This document shows positions 26,663 through 34,881 of a stretch of DNA of 64,000 bases, piece by piece (the stretch's first letter is position 1; every line of letters begins with the position of its first letter). The DNA comes from Salinigranum halophilum (GTDB taxonomy: Archaea; Halobacteriota; Halobacteria; Halobacteriales; Haloferacaceae): positions 62,001 through 126,000 of the forward strand of contig NZ_SSNL01000006.1 in the NCBI RefSeq assembly GCF_007004735.1, given 5' to 3'. The position numbers were made by a program, and so were the translations under genes. The notes below the pieces were generated by a model that saw only the letters and a program-made list of their open reading frames with translations, ran no database searches and was not told where the DNA came from.

Positions 26663-27343
26663 ATGACGAAACGAATCTGGGAAGACCTGCTCACCGAGCA
26701 GGACAGACAGGTCATCACGAAGGCGGGGTACGACAAGGAGGGCGCGGCCTCGTGGGAGTCGCGGGGGCTCGGCGAGAACCCGATGGTGCTCGTCATCGAC
26801 ATGCAGCGGCTCGTCGTCGGGGAGAACGTGCCCATCCTCGAGGCGGTCGAGGAGTACCGCACGGCGATGGGGTCGATCGCCTGGGACGCCATCGACTACA
26901 TGGTTCCCTTCCTCGCGTTCGTCCGCGAACGCGACATCCCCGTCACCTACACCCGGGTCGTCCCCGCGAGCTACGACGACCCCGACCACCCCGACCTGGC
27001 CATCGTCGACCCCGTGGCCCCCGAAGAGGGTGAGACGGTCATCGACAAGTCCTACGCGAGCGCCTTCTACGGGACGGACCTGCTCTCACGGCTCGTGCGC
27101 GCGGGGACGGACACGCTCGTCGTCGTCGGTAACTCGACGAGCGGCTGTGTCCGGGCGACCGCCGTCGACGCCCAGTCGAACGGCCTGAACGTCATCCTCC
27201 CCCAGGAGTGTGTCTTCGACCGCATCGAAGCCTCGCACAAGGTCGGGCTCCTCGACCTGTGGATGAAGTACGCCGAGGTGCTGGAGGTCGGGGAGGTCGA
27301 GACGTACCTCGAAGAGATGAGCGCGAGGGGAGCAGACGAATGA
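26663..27343 (+). CDS. Isochorismatase-fold cysteine amidohydrolase (N-carbamoylsarcosine amidase-like), copy C
   Basis: This 226-residue protein has a complete triad: Asp46 in LVIDMQR, Lys129 in VIDKSYASAF and Cys162 in NSTSGCVRAT. It is highly similar to copy A through the first 50 residues and again from the catalytic lysine on. The ATG at 26663 is preferred to an in-frame GTG-type start at 26648 because it aligns with copy A and fits the TATA box. Its stop overlaps the hydantoinase start (ATGA), so ring-opening enzyme and amidase are made together. Family activity is hydrolysis of carbamoyl or half-amide carboxamides with release of ammonia. Confidence 0.88.
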   Translation: MTKRIWEDLLTEQDRQVITKAGYDKEGAASWESRGLGENPMVLVIDMQRLVVGENVPILEAVEEYRTAMGSIAWDAIDYMVPFLAFVRERDIPVTYTRVVPASYDDPDHPDLAIVDPVAPEEGETVIDKSYASAFYGTDLLSRLVRAGTDTLVVVGNSTSGCVRATAVDAQSNGLNVILPQECVFDRIEASHKVGLLDLWMKYAEVLEVGEVETYLEEMSARGADE

Positions 27344-28737
27344 GCCACGACCTCGTCGTTCGGAACGGGACCGTCGTGACACCGGAGCACGGGACGTTCC
27401 GCGCGGACGTCGCCGCCGACGGCGACCGCATCTCGGCCATCGCCGCGCCGAACACGCTGTCGGGCGACGACGAGGTCGACGCCACCGGGAAGTACGTCCT
27501 CCCCGGAGCCATCGACCCGCACACCCACCACAGCATCTACCGGGGGATGGAAGCCGACGCGGAGAGCGAGTCGCGGTCGGACCTCGTGGGAGGGGTCACC
27601 ACCATCGGGAACTACTTCCGGCGGGCCGGTGCCTACCTCGAAATCATGGACGACTACTTCGCCGAGGCGGAGGCCAACTACTACCACGACTACTTCTTCT
27701 CGCTCGGCCTGCTCTCGTTCGAACACGTCGAGGAGATTCCCGACATCGTCTCCGAGCTCGGCATCACCTCGTTCAAGTGGTACATGAACTACAAGGACTC
27801 CGCGCGGCAGAAGTTCGGCGTCGACTGCGACATGCACGACGACTTCGGTGACGCCTTCATTCGGACCCTCGCCGAACAGGAGGTCCCCACGACGCTCGGC
27901 TACCACTCGGAGAACGTCGAAATCACCAACGCCCTCGCCGGGGGGAACGTCTATCTCACGTCGGAGGAGGAGTCGAGCGGGCCGACCGACGAGGGGTACG
28001 AGGTGATGGTCGAGGAGTTCCCCGGCTACGCCGAGACTCAGAGCATGGTCGCCGGCGCGTCGCTCGCGAAGCTCCACGGCTACGACGACAGTTTCTACGC
28101 GGTCCACATCTCCTCGGGGAAGACCGCGGACGAACTCGCCGCGCTCAGAGCGGCGGGATACCGCCACTGGGGTGAGACCTGCACGCACTACCTCTGTCTC
28201 ACGACCGACGAGTGCGACGAGCGGATGAAGGTCAACCCCCCGGTGCGCTCGCAGGCGGACCAGGACACCCTGTGGAAGCGCGTCGCCGACGGCACCATCT
28301 CCTGTATCGGGACCGACCACTGTGCGAACCGCACCGAGGACAAACTCGGCGAGGGTATCCGCGACAGCCAACTCGGCTTCCCGAGTTCCGCGACGATGCT
28401 CCCGCTGCTGCTCTCGGAAGGGGTGAACGCGGGCCGCATCACGCTGGAGCGGGCGGTCGAAGTGACGAGTACGAACACGGCGAAGGCGTGGAACCTCTAC
28501 CCGAAGAAGGGGACCATCCGTGTCGGGTCCGACGCCGACCTGGTGGTCGTCGACCTCGACGAGACGAAGACGGTCACCGCCGACCTGCTCCAGGGCGGTG
28601 CCGACTACTCCATCTACGAGGGGCGGGCGGTGACGGGCTGGCCGACCCACACGGTCGTCCGCGGACGGGTGGCCTTCGCCGAGGGTGAAATCGTCGGCGA
28701 GAAGGGGTTCGGGACGCACATCGACCGGCCCATCTGA
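27340..28737 (+). CDS. Dihydropyrimidinase/hydantoinase-family cyclic amidohydrolase, copy C
   Basis: This 465-residue protein has the metal motif DPHTHHS (59-65), TSFKWYMNYK (143-152, region of the carboxylated lysine), GYHSEN near 188, VHISSGKTADELAAL near 253 and GTDHCANRTEDKL near 326. It is a close paralogue of copy B. Substrate loops differ (LGLLSFEHVEEIP against LGVLTETHVGELP), so specificities may differ too. No signal peptide is seen, so it is cytoplasmic. It is followed after 275 bp by an IclR regulator. Confidence 0.88.
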   Translation: MSHDLVVRNGTVVTPEHGTFRADVAADGDRISAIAAPNTLSGDDEVDATGKYVLPGAIDPHTHHSIYRGMEADAESESRSDLVGGVTTIGNYFRRAGAYLEIMDDYFAEAEANYYHDYFFSLGLLSFEHVEEIPDIVSELGITSFKWYMNYKDSARQKFGVDCDMHDDFGDAFIRTLAEQEVPTTLGYHSENVEITNALAGGNVYLTSEEESSGPTDEGYEVMVEEFPGYAETQSMVAGASLAKLHGYDDSFYAVHISSGKTADELAALRAAGYRHWGETCTHYLCLTTDECDERMKVNPPVRSQADQDTLWKRVADGTISCIGTDHCANRTEDKLGEGIRDSQLGFPSSATMLPLLLSEGVNAGRITLERAVEVTSTNTAKAWNLYPKKGTIRVGSDADLVVVDLDETKTVTADLLQGGADYSIYEGRAVTGWPTHTVVRGRVAFAEGEIVGEKGFGTHIDRPI

Positions 28738-29012
28738 TCGGCCTGCCCCGCGTCTTCTCCGACGGCGTATCGGCCGCACGAGCCGACGCGACGAGTGAGT
28801 GATAGGAGTTCACTGAGGTACCGAGACAACGGTCACCGCCAGCCGTCCCCCCGTCCCACTCACGACTCCCAGTGTGTTCCGTCAGGAGGAACCGTCGTTC
28901 GAGCAGCTTTCGTGAGGAGAGAGGGTCCGAGCGCACGAATCCGGTCGATTCGTCGGCGAAGCTTCGTTAGCGAGGGCGGAACAGTCATGAGGATTGGTGT
29001 CGTGCCCCACGT

Positions 29013-29786
29013 ATGAGCTCCCAGCCACACGAGTCGGGTGCGGTGAAGGCAGCGGAGACGATGTTCGACGTCATCACGGGGATCCGGGAACTGGATGGGG
29101 CGCGAGTGACCGAACTCGCCGACGAACTGGGCCTCGCGAAGAGTACGGTCCACCGGCATCTGACGACGCTCGAACGCAACCACTACGTCGTCAAAGAGGG
29201 CGTCGAGTACCACCTCGGCCTCCGGTTTCTCGGGCTTGGCGAGTACACCCGCGAACGCAACCCGGTCTACCCGCTGGCGCGGACGCTCGTCGACCAGATC
29301 GCCGCCGAGACAGAAGAGCGCGCGCTGTTCATGGTCGAAGAGCACGGGCTCGCGGTGTACCTCTACCGGGGCCTCGGAAGCCACGCAGTGCGGACGAACT
29401 CGCGGGTCGGGACGCGGCGACACCTGCATACGATCGCCGGGGGGAAGGCCATCCTCGCACACCTCCCCGCCGAGCGAGTCGATCAGATCGTCGAAGAGTG
29501 GGGGCTGCCGGCGGACACACCCGAGACGATCACCCAGCGTCGCGACCTCGAGACGGAACTCGACCGCGTCCGCGAGCGCGGGGTCGCGTTCAACCGAGAG
29601 GAGTGTATCGTCGGTCTGAAGGCCGTCGCCGCGCCGGTGCTCGGTCCCGACGGCGAAATCATGGGTGCCCTGAGCGTCTCGGGGCCGGCTCACCGGATGA
29701 AAGGCGAGTGGTTCGAATCGGAGATTCCCGACCTCCTGCTGGGGTCGACGAACGAGCTCGAACTGAACCTCGAGTACGCCAACTAA
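29013..29786 (+). CDS. IclR family transcriptional regulator, copy 1
   Basis: This 257-residue protein has an N-terminal winged helix (residues 10-75: VKAAETMFDVITGIRELDG, then LADELGLAKSTVHRHLTTLE) and a C-terminal ligand domain. The typical IclR end is seen in VGLKAVAAPVLGPDGEIMGALSVSGPAHRM near 205-234. It stands at the end of the catabolic island and is the likely ligand-sensing regulator of the amidase, hydantoinase and transport genes (inference from position). Confidence 0.88.
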   Translation: MSSQPHESGAVKAAETMFDVITGIRELDGARVTELADELGLAKSTVHRHLTTLERNHYVVKEGVEYHLGLRFLGLGEYTRERNPVYPLARTLVDQIAAETEERALFMVEEHGLAVYLYRGLGSHAVRTNSRVGTRRHLHTIAGGKAILAHLPAERVDQIVEEWGLPADTPETITQRRDLETELDRVRERGVAFNREECIVGLKAVAAPVLGPDGEIMGALSVSGPAHRMKGEWFESEIPDLLLGSTNELELNLEYAN

Positions 29787-30241
29787 TTACACCAGTAGGT
29801 ATGTAATTTCGGTCCGGCCCGAGTGACGATCGTCGCGACAGGCGGATGACGAATCACACACTAGATAGAGAACTACTTGTAATCAACAGCGCTGATTCAG
29901 TGGACGAGTGGCGCGGCTAACCGGCATCGAGAGCGGCTGTGGCCGCTCGAGCGAATGGGTGCAAAAGTATTTTGGGAATTCAGTTTTGAAATGAACTCTC
30001 TTTGGACGTATTATTCGGCTTTTTGTGTCAATTCCCGTCTGTATCGATATATCGTAGAGAGTGCATCGAGTGAGTAGCGTCAAGTCCCCGAGTTCGACCG
30101 AGAGTGAGCGAAGGTCTCGTACCAGCCAGAGTCTAAGTAATTATAAGCAATTGCGGGCAGGTCGTCGTGGCGGTCGCTCTTCCGGCAGCGGGTTCGGTGC
30201 CGAGGCAAGGGTGATGCCCCTGGTCCGCGTGGGTGCGGACG
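29787..30241. other. AT-rich intergenic region, no gene recognised
   Basis: This 455-bp gap is much richer in A and T than its surroundings, notably 29955-30060. It contains a small inverted repeat, AGCGGC/GCCGCT, near 29935 followed by T-rich tracts that could end transcription of the IclR gene. A TTATAAGC element near 30139 may be a promoter for the DUF3891 gene. I found no coding frame, tRNA or transposase remnant that I can support. Confidence 0.35.
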
Positions 30242-31087
30242 ATGATCGTCGCGACGTCGGAGGCGGGGTACCGACTCGTCACACAGAACGAACACGGCGC
30301 ACAGGTCGGCCAGCTAGCGGCGGCGTGGGGCGGAGACGCGTTCGCGGCTCCCGACCCACGGGCGGCCGTTCGGATGGCGGCGGCGCTGCACGACGCCGGC
30401 TGGTGGGAGCACGACTTCGCCCCACGACTCGTCGACGGCGCGCCGGCGTCGGTAATCGAGGCGTCCCACGACGACTGGACCGCGTTCTACGACCACGGAA
30501 TCGTGAGTGTGGCCGAACGGGACCCCTACGCCGGACTGCTGTGTGCGCTCCACGGGGCGGGCGTCCGACGGCAGCGATACGGGACACAGCCGTCGATGTC
30601 GGACCGGACGGCGGCGTACGCGTCGTTCATCGAGACCCAGGAGGACCGACAGCGCGAACTGCTCGACGCGCTCGTCGACGACCCACAGTACGCGGCCGTC
30701 GTCACCGAGGCGGACCGTGCGGTCCTCACGGAACTGCGGGAGACGGGGAGCGTCGACGGGCCGACGGACAGCGGCGTCTGGCGGAACTTCCGCCTGCTCG
30801 AGGCGTGGGACCGGCTCTCGCTGTACTGCTGTCGTAACGCCGACCCCGAGCCGACGACGCTCGAACCGGTCCCGCTCACCCCGGACGCGGCTGACGTGGC
30901 GCTCGAACTCACGCCCGTCGACGCGACGACCGTTCGTCTCGACCCCTATCCGTTCGTCCGGTCACCGATGGCGGTCCCGGTTCGAGCGCGGACGATTCCG
31001 GCCCGCGACTACGGTACGGAGACCGCGCTGCGTACAGCGTACTACGACGCCCCTCTCGAATCGGTCCCGTTCGAGTTCGTCGCGTGA
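30242..31087 (+). CDS. DUF3891 family protein
   Basis: This 281-residue soluble protein matches the DUF3891 layout: MIVATSEAGYRLVTQNEHGAQVGQLAAAWG at the N-terminus and AAALHDAGWWEHD near residue 46, an HD-domain-like His-Asp pair, with GIVSVAERDPYAGLLCALHGAG near 87 and LLEAWDRLSLYCC near 188. The ATG at 30242 is preferred over a GTG at 30233. The HD-like pair hints at a metal-dependent hydrolase, but no activity is established for the family to my knowledge. Confidence 0.75.
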   Translation: MIVATSEAGYRLVTQNEHGAQVGQLAAAWGGDAFAAPDPRAAVRMAAALHDAGWWEHDFAPRLVDGAPASVIEASHDDWTAFYDHGIVSVAERDPYAGLLCALHGAGVRRQRYGTQPSMSDRTAAYASFIETQEDRQRELLDALVDDPQYAAVVTEADRAVLTELRETGSVDGPTDSGVWRNFRLLEAWDRLSLYCCRNADPEPTTLEPVPLTPDAADVALELTPVDATTVRLDPYPFVRSPMAVPVRARTIPARDYGTETALRTAYYDAPLESVPFEFVA

Positions 31088-31165
31088 CCGTGCGGTGACG
31101 ACATCCACTCGGGCAGGCGAGGGCGTGCTCGTGTCGTCGGTCGTGGCCGTGGACGGCCCAAAGTC

Positions 31166-31186
31166 GTTCTGTGTCGCGGAACGAGA
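31166..31186. repeat. Direct repeat copy 1 (21 bp)
   Basis: The core TTCTGTGTCGCGGAACGAGA is repeated exactly at 31267-31287. The inner GTTC-(9 bp)-GAAC arrangement suggests a protein-binding site. Confidence 0.5.
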
Positions 31187-31266
31187 GCGGAAGGCGGAGA
31201 CCGTGCCTCGTCGGCCCCTCGGGGCCGACTCGTGGGCAGCAGACGTTTACCACGGGAGAGAACGCG

Positions 31267-31287
31267 GTTCTGTGTCGCGGAACGAGA
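31267..31287. repeat. Direct repeat copy 2 (21 bp)
   Basis: Identical to 31166-31186 in the same orientation. The start-to-start distance is 101 bp. Confidence 0.5.
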
Positions 31288-31418
31288 CGTGTCTTCGGAG
31301 CCACACGACAGCGTCGTCGGTTCCGGGTCGGGACAGCAGTCGCGAGGGCGGCGAGGGCGGGACGGGCGACGAGAGCAGAGTCACATCGAGCGGTCGGGAC
31401 GGACCACGGCGGCGTCCG

Positions 31419-31757
31419 CTACTCGCCGCTGGGACTCCCGATGACGAGCGAACGGACGGCAGACGCGTAGACGCTCATCTCCCGCCCCTTCGAGGAGTAC
31501 CGGGTGCCGACGACGGTGACGAGTCCGGCGTCCTCGAGTTTCGAGAGGTGGTAGCCGACGTTCTGCAGCGACGTGTCGACCCGGTCGGCGACCTCGCCGG
31601 GCGTCCCCGGTTCGTCACTCAGTTCGACCAGAATCGACTGTGCGGTCTTCGAGGTGAGCGAGTCCAGCACGGGGCCTGCCTCCTCGAGCGAGAGACACCG
31701 GTGGTCGGGGTCGGGCGCGTCACACTGCTCCGCGTTCAGACGTTCGAGCGTCGACAT
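31419..31757 (-). CDS. Small winged helix-turn-helix regulator (ArsR-like)
   Basis: This 112-residue protein from the ATG at 31757 has an ArsR/MarR-like winged helix: TSKTAQSILVELSDEPGTPGEVADRV near residues 35-60, SLQNVGYHLSKLEDAGLVTVVGTRYSSKGREMSVYA near 63-98. The recognition helix and wing are complete, and no sensor domain is attached. It lies 64 bp after the Bat-type regulator on the same strand and has its own AT-rich upstream patch. Target genes are unknown. Confidence 0.8.
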   Translation of the reverse strand: MSTLERLNAEQCDAPDPDHRCLSLEEAGPVLDSLTSKTAQSILVELSDEPGTPGEVADRVDTSLQNVGYHLSKLEDAGLVTVVGTRYSSKGREMSVYASAVRSLVIGSPSGE

Positions 31758-31821
31758 CAACAGACAGTACCGGTGGAGATAATAATAGCCTCATGCCGTG
31801 GCTGTTCGGTATCCGCGGAGG

Positions 31822-33765
31822 CTACACGGAGAGGTCGTCGAACACCGTCGTGAGCAGTTTGCGGTGGGCCGCCTGCAGGTGCTGGTGGAGCGTCGACGGG
31901 GCGATGTCGAGCGACTCGGCGAGCTCACGCGCGGTGGTCCCTCGCGGACTGTCGAAGTACCCGGCGAGGAACGCCGCCCGCATCGCCGCGCGCTGCTTGT
32001 CTGTCAACCGGTCGTCGACCGCCTGCCGGACCGTCGTCACGGAGCGGTCGGAGACGTCGACGACCCGTTTGGCGACCAGTTCGGCCGAGGGAAACGCCTC
32101 GCGGGTCACCGCCATCGCCTCCCGTGGGGCCGTCGACGCCGGGAACCGGGCCGTGACCGTCCCCCTGCCGGCTGTAGCGGTCGCCGTCCGGACCGTCGCG
32201 CCGTACTCGGCGATGCTCCCGAGACCCGCGTCGTCCCGCCGGACGGTACACTCGCCGAACCACTGGTCGCCGTCCGTGGCCAGCGTGCTCACGCGCTCGA
32301 TAGCCGGAAGCGCGGCGAGTTCGGCGGGGACGGTGTCGTTTGTCACGTCCTCGACCGTGACGTACTCGGTGAGCGCGTCGTCCCCGGTCGGGACCAGCCC
32401 CTCGACGGTGACGCGTCCGTCGAGACGCTCGGCCGCCGGGACGAACCACGCGTTCGTGCCGTCGAGTGCCACTCGCAGTTCGACGGCCGTCGTCCCCAAG
32501 AGCAGTTGTCGGTTGTTGGTCGCGTTGGTGATGAACCCGACGACGCGGCCGAGCGTCTCGAACGCGGTCGCCTCGCGGTCGCTGAAGCCGTCCGGCGTCG
32601 GCGCGAAGACGAGGAGTGCCCCGAAGACCGTGTCGGCGTACGCCAGCGGTGCGACGAGACAGGCCTCCGCGCCGACGTCGCGGGCGACCTCCTGCGCCTC
32701 CGACGAGAGGCGGTCGTCGTCGACGTGTGACACCACCTGCAGGGTCCCCTCCTCGATTGCCGTCGCGGCGGGGGTCAGACCGGAGAGTCCCTCCGTGGTC
32801 GCGGGTATCGAATCGGAATCAGGGTCGGCGTCCGTCGTCCCGGTTCGCCGGACGACGCGGCCCGCGGAGTCGCGCTCGACCACCCACGCACCCACGTACA
32901 GCTCCGACGACGCCAGGCTGTCGCAGACGGTTCGCTCGATCTCCGCGCGCGTCGCGGCACCGACGAGCGCGCCGATGGTCTCTTCGACGAGCGCGTTGAT
33001 GCGGTTCAGCGTCTCCAGTTCGTCGCGTCGACGCTCGAGTTCGCGACGGCGGGCGCGGCGTGCCGCCAGTCGGTCTGCGCGTTCGAGCGCGGTCTCCGCG
33101 TTCGCCGCCAGGACGCGACTCAACGAGACGTCGACGTCGTCGAAGGCACCGACGGCCGGCGACGACGCGTTCAGCACGCCGTACGACCCAAGCGGGAGGA
33201 CGAGTTCGCTCCGGACGCTCGTCTCGGGGTCGTACACCTCCTGTGCGGTGGTGATGTCGTCGTAGACGCGGTAGCGCCCCGAGTCGAACGCCCGACCGAC
33301 GAGGCTCCCCTCGACCGGGAACGCCGGCGGTTCACCGTACTCTTCGACGCCCTCGTCGGTCCACGCGACCGGGTCGAGCATCGCCCGGTCGGGGTCGTAG
33401 AGCCAGAGGCCACACAGCGACAGACCGAGGATTCGCTGTGCGGCCGTGACGGCGATGTCGGCGACGTCCTCGTGGGTCTCGGCGCGCATCAGGCGGCGGC
33501 TGGCGTCGTGGAGGTCTCGCAACCGTTCGCGCGCGCCCGCTCGCTCGTCAGAGGTGGGAGGAGAGTGCCACCACACCCGGCCGCGCGCGCCAACCTTCTT
33601 CGTCTCGACTACTCCCTCGTCGGCGAGGCGGGTGAGCTTCTTGTGGGCGGTCCGCCGCGCACAGCCGACGTGCTCGGCGACCTCGGGAGCAGTGAACGGG
33701 GTCCCGGCGTCGTCCGTGAGCACGGTCAGGACCGCGGTGGCGGCGACCCTCGACGGTTCGGACAT
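31822..33765 (-). CDS. Bacterio-opsin activator-type regulator with winged helix, GAF domains and HTH-10
   Basis: This 647-residue protein has an N-terminal winged helix (5-65, APEVAEHVGCARRTAHKKLTRLADEGVVE), a first GAF domain (80-230), a coiled segment rich in Arg and Glu near 235-260, a second GAF domain (270-410), a Bat/GAF-HTH associated domain (430-570) and a C-terminal HTH-10 (590-645, LTDKQRAAMRAAFLAGYFDSPRGTTARELAESLDIAPSTLHQHLQ). Haloarchaeal Bat proteins sense redox or light through GAF or PAS domains and activate promoters. A DNA-binding domain at each end is uncommon. Targets are not visible from context. Confidence 0.85.
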   Translation of the reverse strand: MSEPSRVAATAVLTVLTDDAGTPFTAPEVAEHVGCARRTAHKKLTRLADEGVVETKKVGARGRVWWHSPPTSDERAGARERLRDLHDASRRLMRAETHEDVADIAVTAAQRILGLSLCGLWLYDPDRAMLDPVAWTDEGVEEYGEPPAFPVEGSLVGRAFDSGRYRVYDDITTAQEVYDPETSVRSELVLPLGSYGVLNASSPAVGAFDDVDVSLSRVLAANAETALERADRLAARRARRRELERRRDELETLNRINALVEETIGALVGAATRAEIERTVCDSLASSELYVGAWVVERDSAGRVVRRTGTTDADPDSDSIPATTEGLSGLTPAATAIEEGTLQVVSHVDDDRLSSEAQEVARDVGAEACLVAPLAYADTVFGALLVFAPTPDGFSDREATAFETLGRVVGFITNATNNRQLLLGTTAVELRVALDGTNAWFVPAAERLDGRVTVEGLVPTGDDALTEYVTVEDVTNDTVPAELAALPAIERVSTLATDGDQWFGECTVRRDDAGLGSIAEYGATVRTATATAGRGTVTARFPASTAPREAMAVTREAFPSAELVAKRVVDVSDRSVTTVRQAVDDRLTDKQRAAMRAAFLAGYFDSPRGTTARELAESLDIAPSTLHQHLQAAHRKLLTTVFDDLSV

Positions 33766-33846
33766 CGGATGGACGGTGCGTCATCCGCGCGGGTCATAAA
33801 TTGTTCCCTCAACGGTATCGGTCGGCCGTCGGCCCGCGACGGCAGG

Positions 33847-34401
33847 TCACTCGTGTTCGTCGGCCGTCTCGCGGGCAGTCCACTCGCGCTCGAGGACACC
33901 GAAGTAGTGCGTGTCGTGGTACGCGCCGTCGAAGAATGCGTCCTCGCGGCCGACGCCCTCCTCGACGAAGCCGAGCGAGTCGAGCAGCTTCCGCGAGGCG
34001 TCGTTGGCGGCGTAGGCGTTCGCGGTCACCTTGTGGAGGCGGAGTTCCGAGAAGGCGTAGTCGACGACCAGTGCGACGGCTTCGCGGGCGAGTCCGCCGC
34101 GGCGTCTGTCGGGGTGGATCCAGACGGCGAGGTCGGCGACGCCCGTCTCCCGGTCGATGGGGTCGAGTTCGACGACGCCCACCCGCTCGTCGTCGGCCGT
34201 GACGAGCAACTGGACGGCGTCGGTGCGCTCGTTCATCTCCGCGAAGTACCGGCGTTCGCGGCTGAGGCTCGTCGGGACCGACTGCCCGACCAGCCCGCGA
34301 ACCCGCGGGTGGTTGACGCCCTCGGTGACGAACTCGAGGTCCGCCTCCTCGAGCGGGTGGAGCGAGACGCGGTCGCCCTCGGCAAACGTCGCGTGTGGCA
34401 T
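33847..34401 (-). CDS. GNAT family N-acetyltransferase (RimJ/RimL type)
   Basis: This 184-residue protein is chosen from the ATG at 34401 (MPHATFAEGDRVSLHPLEEADLEF). The acetyl-CoA binding motif A is seen in ADLAVWIHPDRRRGGLAREAVALVVDYAF near residues 89-117, followed by HKVTANAYAANDASRKLLDSLGFVEEG, the typical RimJ/L end. It probably acetylates a protein N-terminus, amino acid or toxic amine. The substrate is not predictable. Confidence 0.88.
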   Translation of the reverse strand: MPHATFAEGDRVSLHPLEEADLEFVTEGVNHPRVRGLVGQSVPTSLSRERRYFAEMNERTDAVQLLVTADDERVGVVELDPIDRETGVADLAVWIHPDRRRGGLAREAVALVVDYAFSELRLHKVTANAYAANDASRKLLDSLGFVEEGVGREDAFFDGAYHDTHYFGVLEREWTARETADEHE

Positions 34402-34463
34402 GCTCGAGGAGAGGCCCAGCAGTCGTTTCAACCTACTCCTCGTCACTCCTCAGCGGGGTTGTA

Positions 34464-34793
34464 ATGGGTTTCGGGGTCGTACTCTCTCCGTTCAGCACCG
34501 CTAAGTGGTGGTTCAAGCAACACGAACTGGATGTCCTCGGCCTCACCGGCGACGGCCTCGTCGCCGGCGAGTGTACGTTCACGTCCAGACCCGTGAGCGA
34601 AGGCGTCCTCGCCGACCTCGAACGAACGGCGTCGAAAGTCCGGTGGTCAGAAGAACCAGCAGACGGAGAGACGCTGTACGTCTTGTTCAGCCGCTCTGGG
34701 TACACTGACGACCTCACAAACGTCGCTGACAGGCGTGACGACATCCGACTCTTCGAGTTGTCCGCCCTGCTGACGACTGACACGAACACGTAG
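34464..34793 (+). CDS. Orphan DUF234-type nuclease-like domain (fragment of an archaeal ATPase gene)
   Basis: This 109-residue protein matches only the C-terminal domain of archaeal ATPase/DUF234 proteins: TAKWWFKQHELDVLGL, GECTFTSRPVSEGVL and LYVLFSRSGYTDDL. That domain is PD-(D/E)XK nuclease-like. Asp23 and Glu36 are in place, but the expected Lys is Thr38 (GECT instead of GECK). No ATPase part precedes it, since the acetyltransferase gene lies directly upstream. It is either a remnant after deletion or a reduced stand-alone protein. Confidence 0.6.
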   Translation: MGFGVVLSPFSTAKWWFKQHELDVLGLTGDGLVAGECTFTSRPVSEGVLADLERTASKVRWSEEPADGETLYVLFSRSGYTDDLTNVADRRDDIRLFELSALLTTDTNT

Positions 34794-34881
34794 CAGAGAG
34801 TGTCGGTCGCGTATCGGAGTTCCTCGACGGTGACGTCTCTCCCACACGTGGGAAGCCTCGCCGTGTCCGGCGAAAGGGAGG

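Larger units (their letters stand above)
31088..31418. other. Intergenic region with a 21-bp direct repeat
   Basis: No gene is seen between the convergent DUF3891 and winged-helix genes. The segment holds two identical 21-bp copies at 31166-31186 and 31267-31287 (core TTCTGTGTCGCGGAACGAGA), 101 bp apart. GTTC and GAAC halves give each copy partial dyad symmetry. Confidence 0.45.

Noticed and set aside
27067-28779. A 570-codon antisense frame over amidase/hydantoinase copy C
   Set aside because: It is a shadow of two strongly supported genes on the plus strand.
29883-30083. A 66-codon frame in the AT-rich gap as a transposase remnant
   Set aside because: I could find no transposase motif or terminal inverted repeats.
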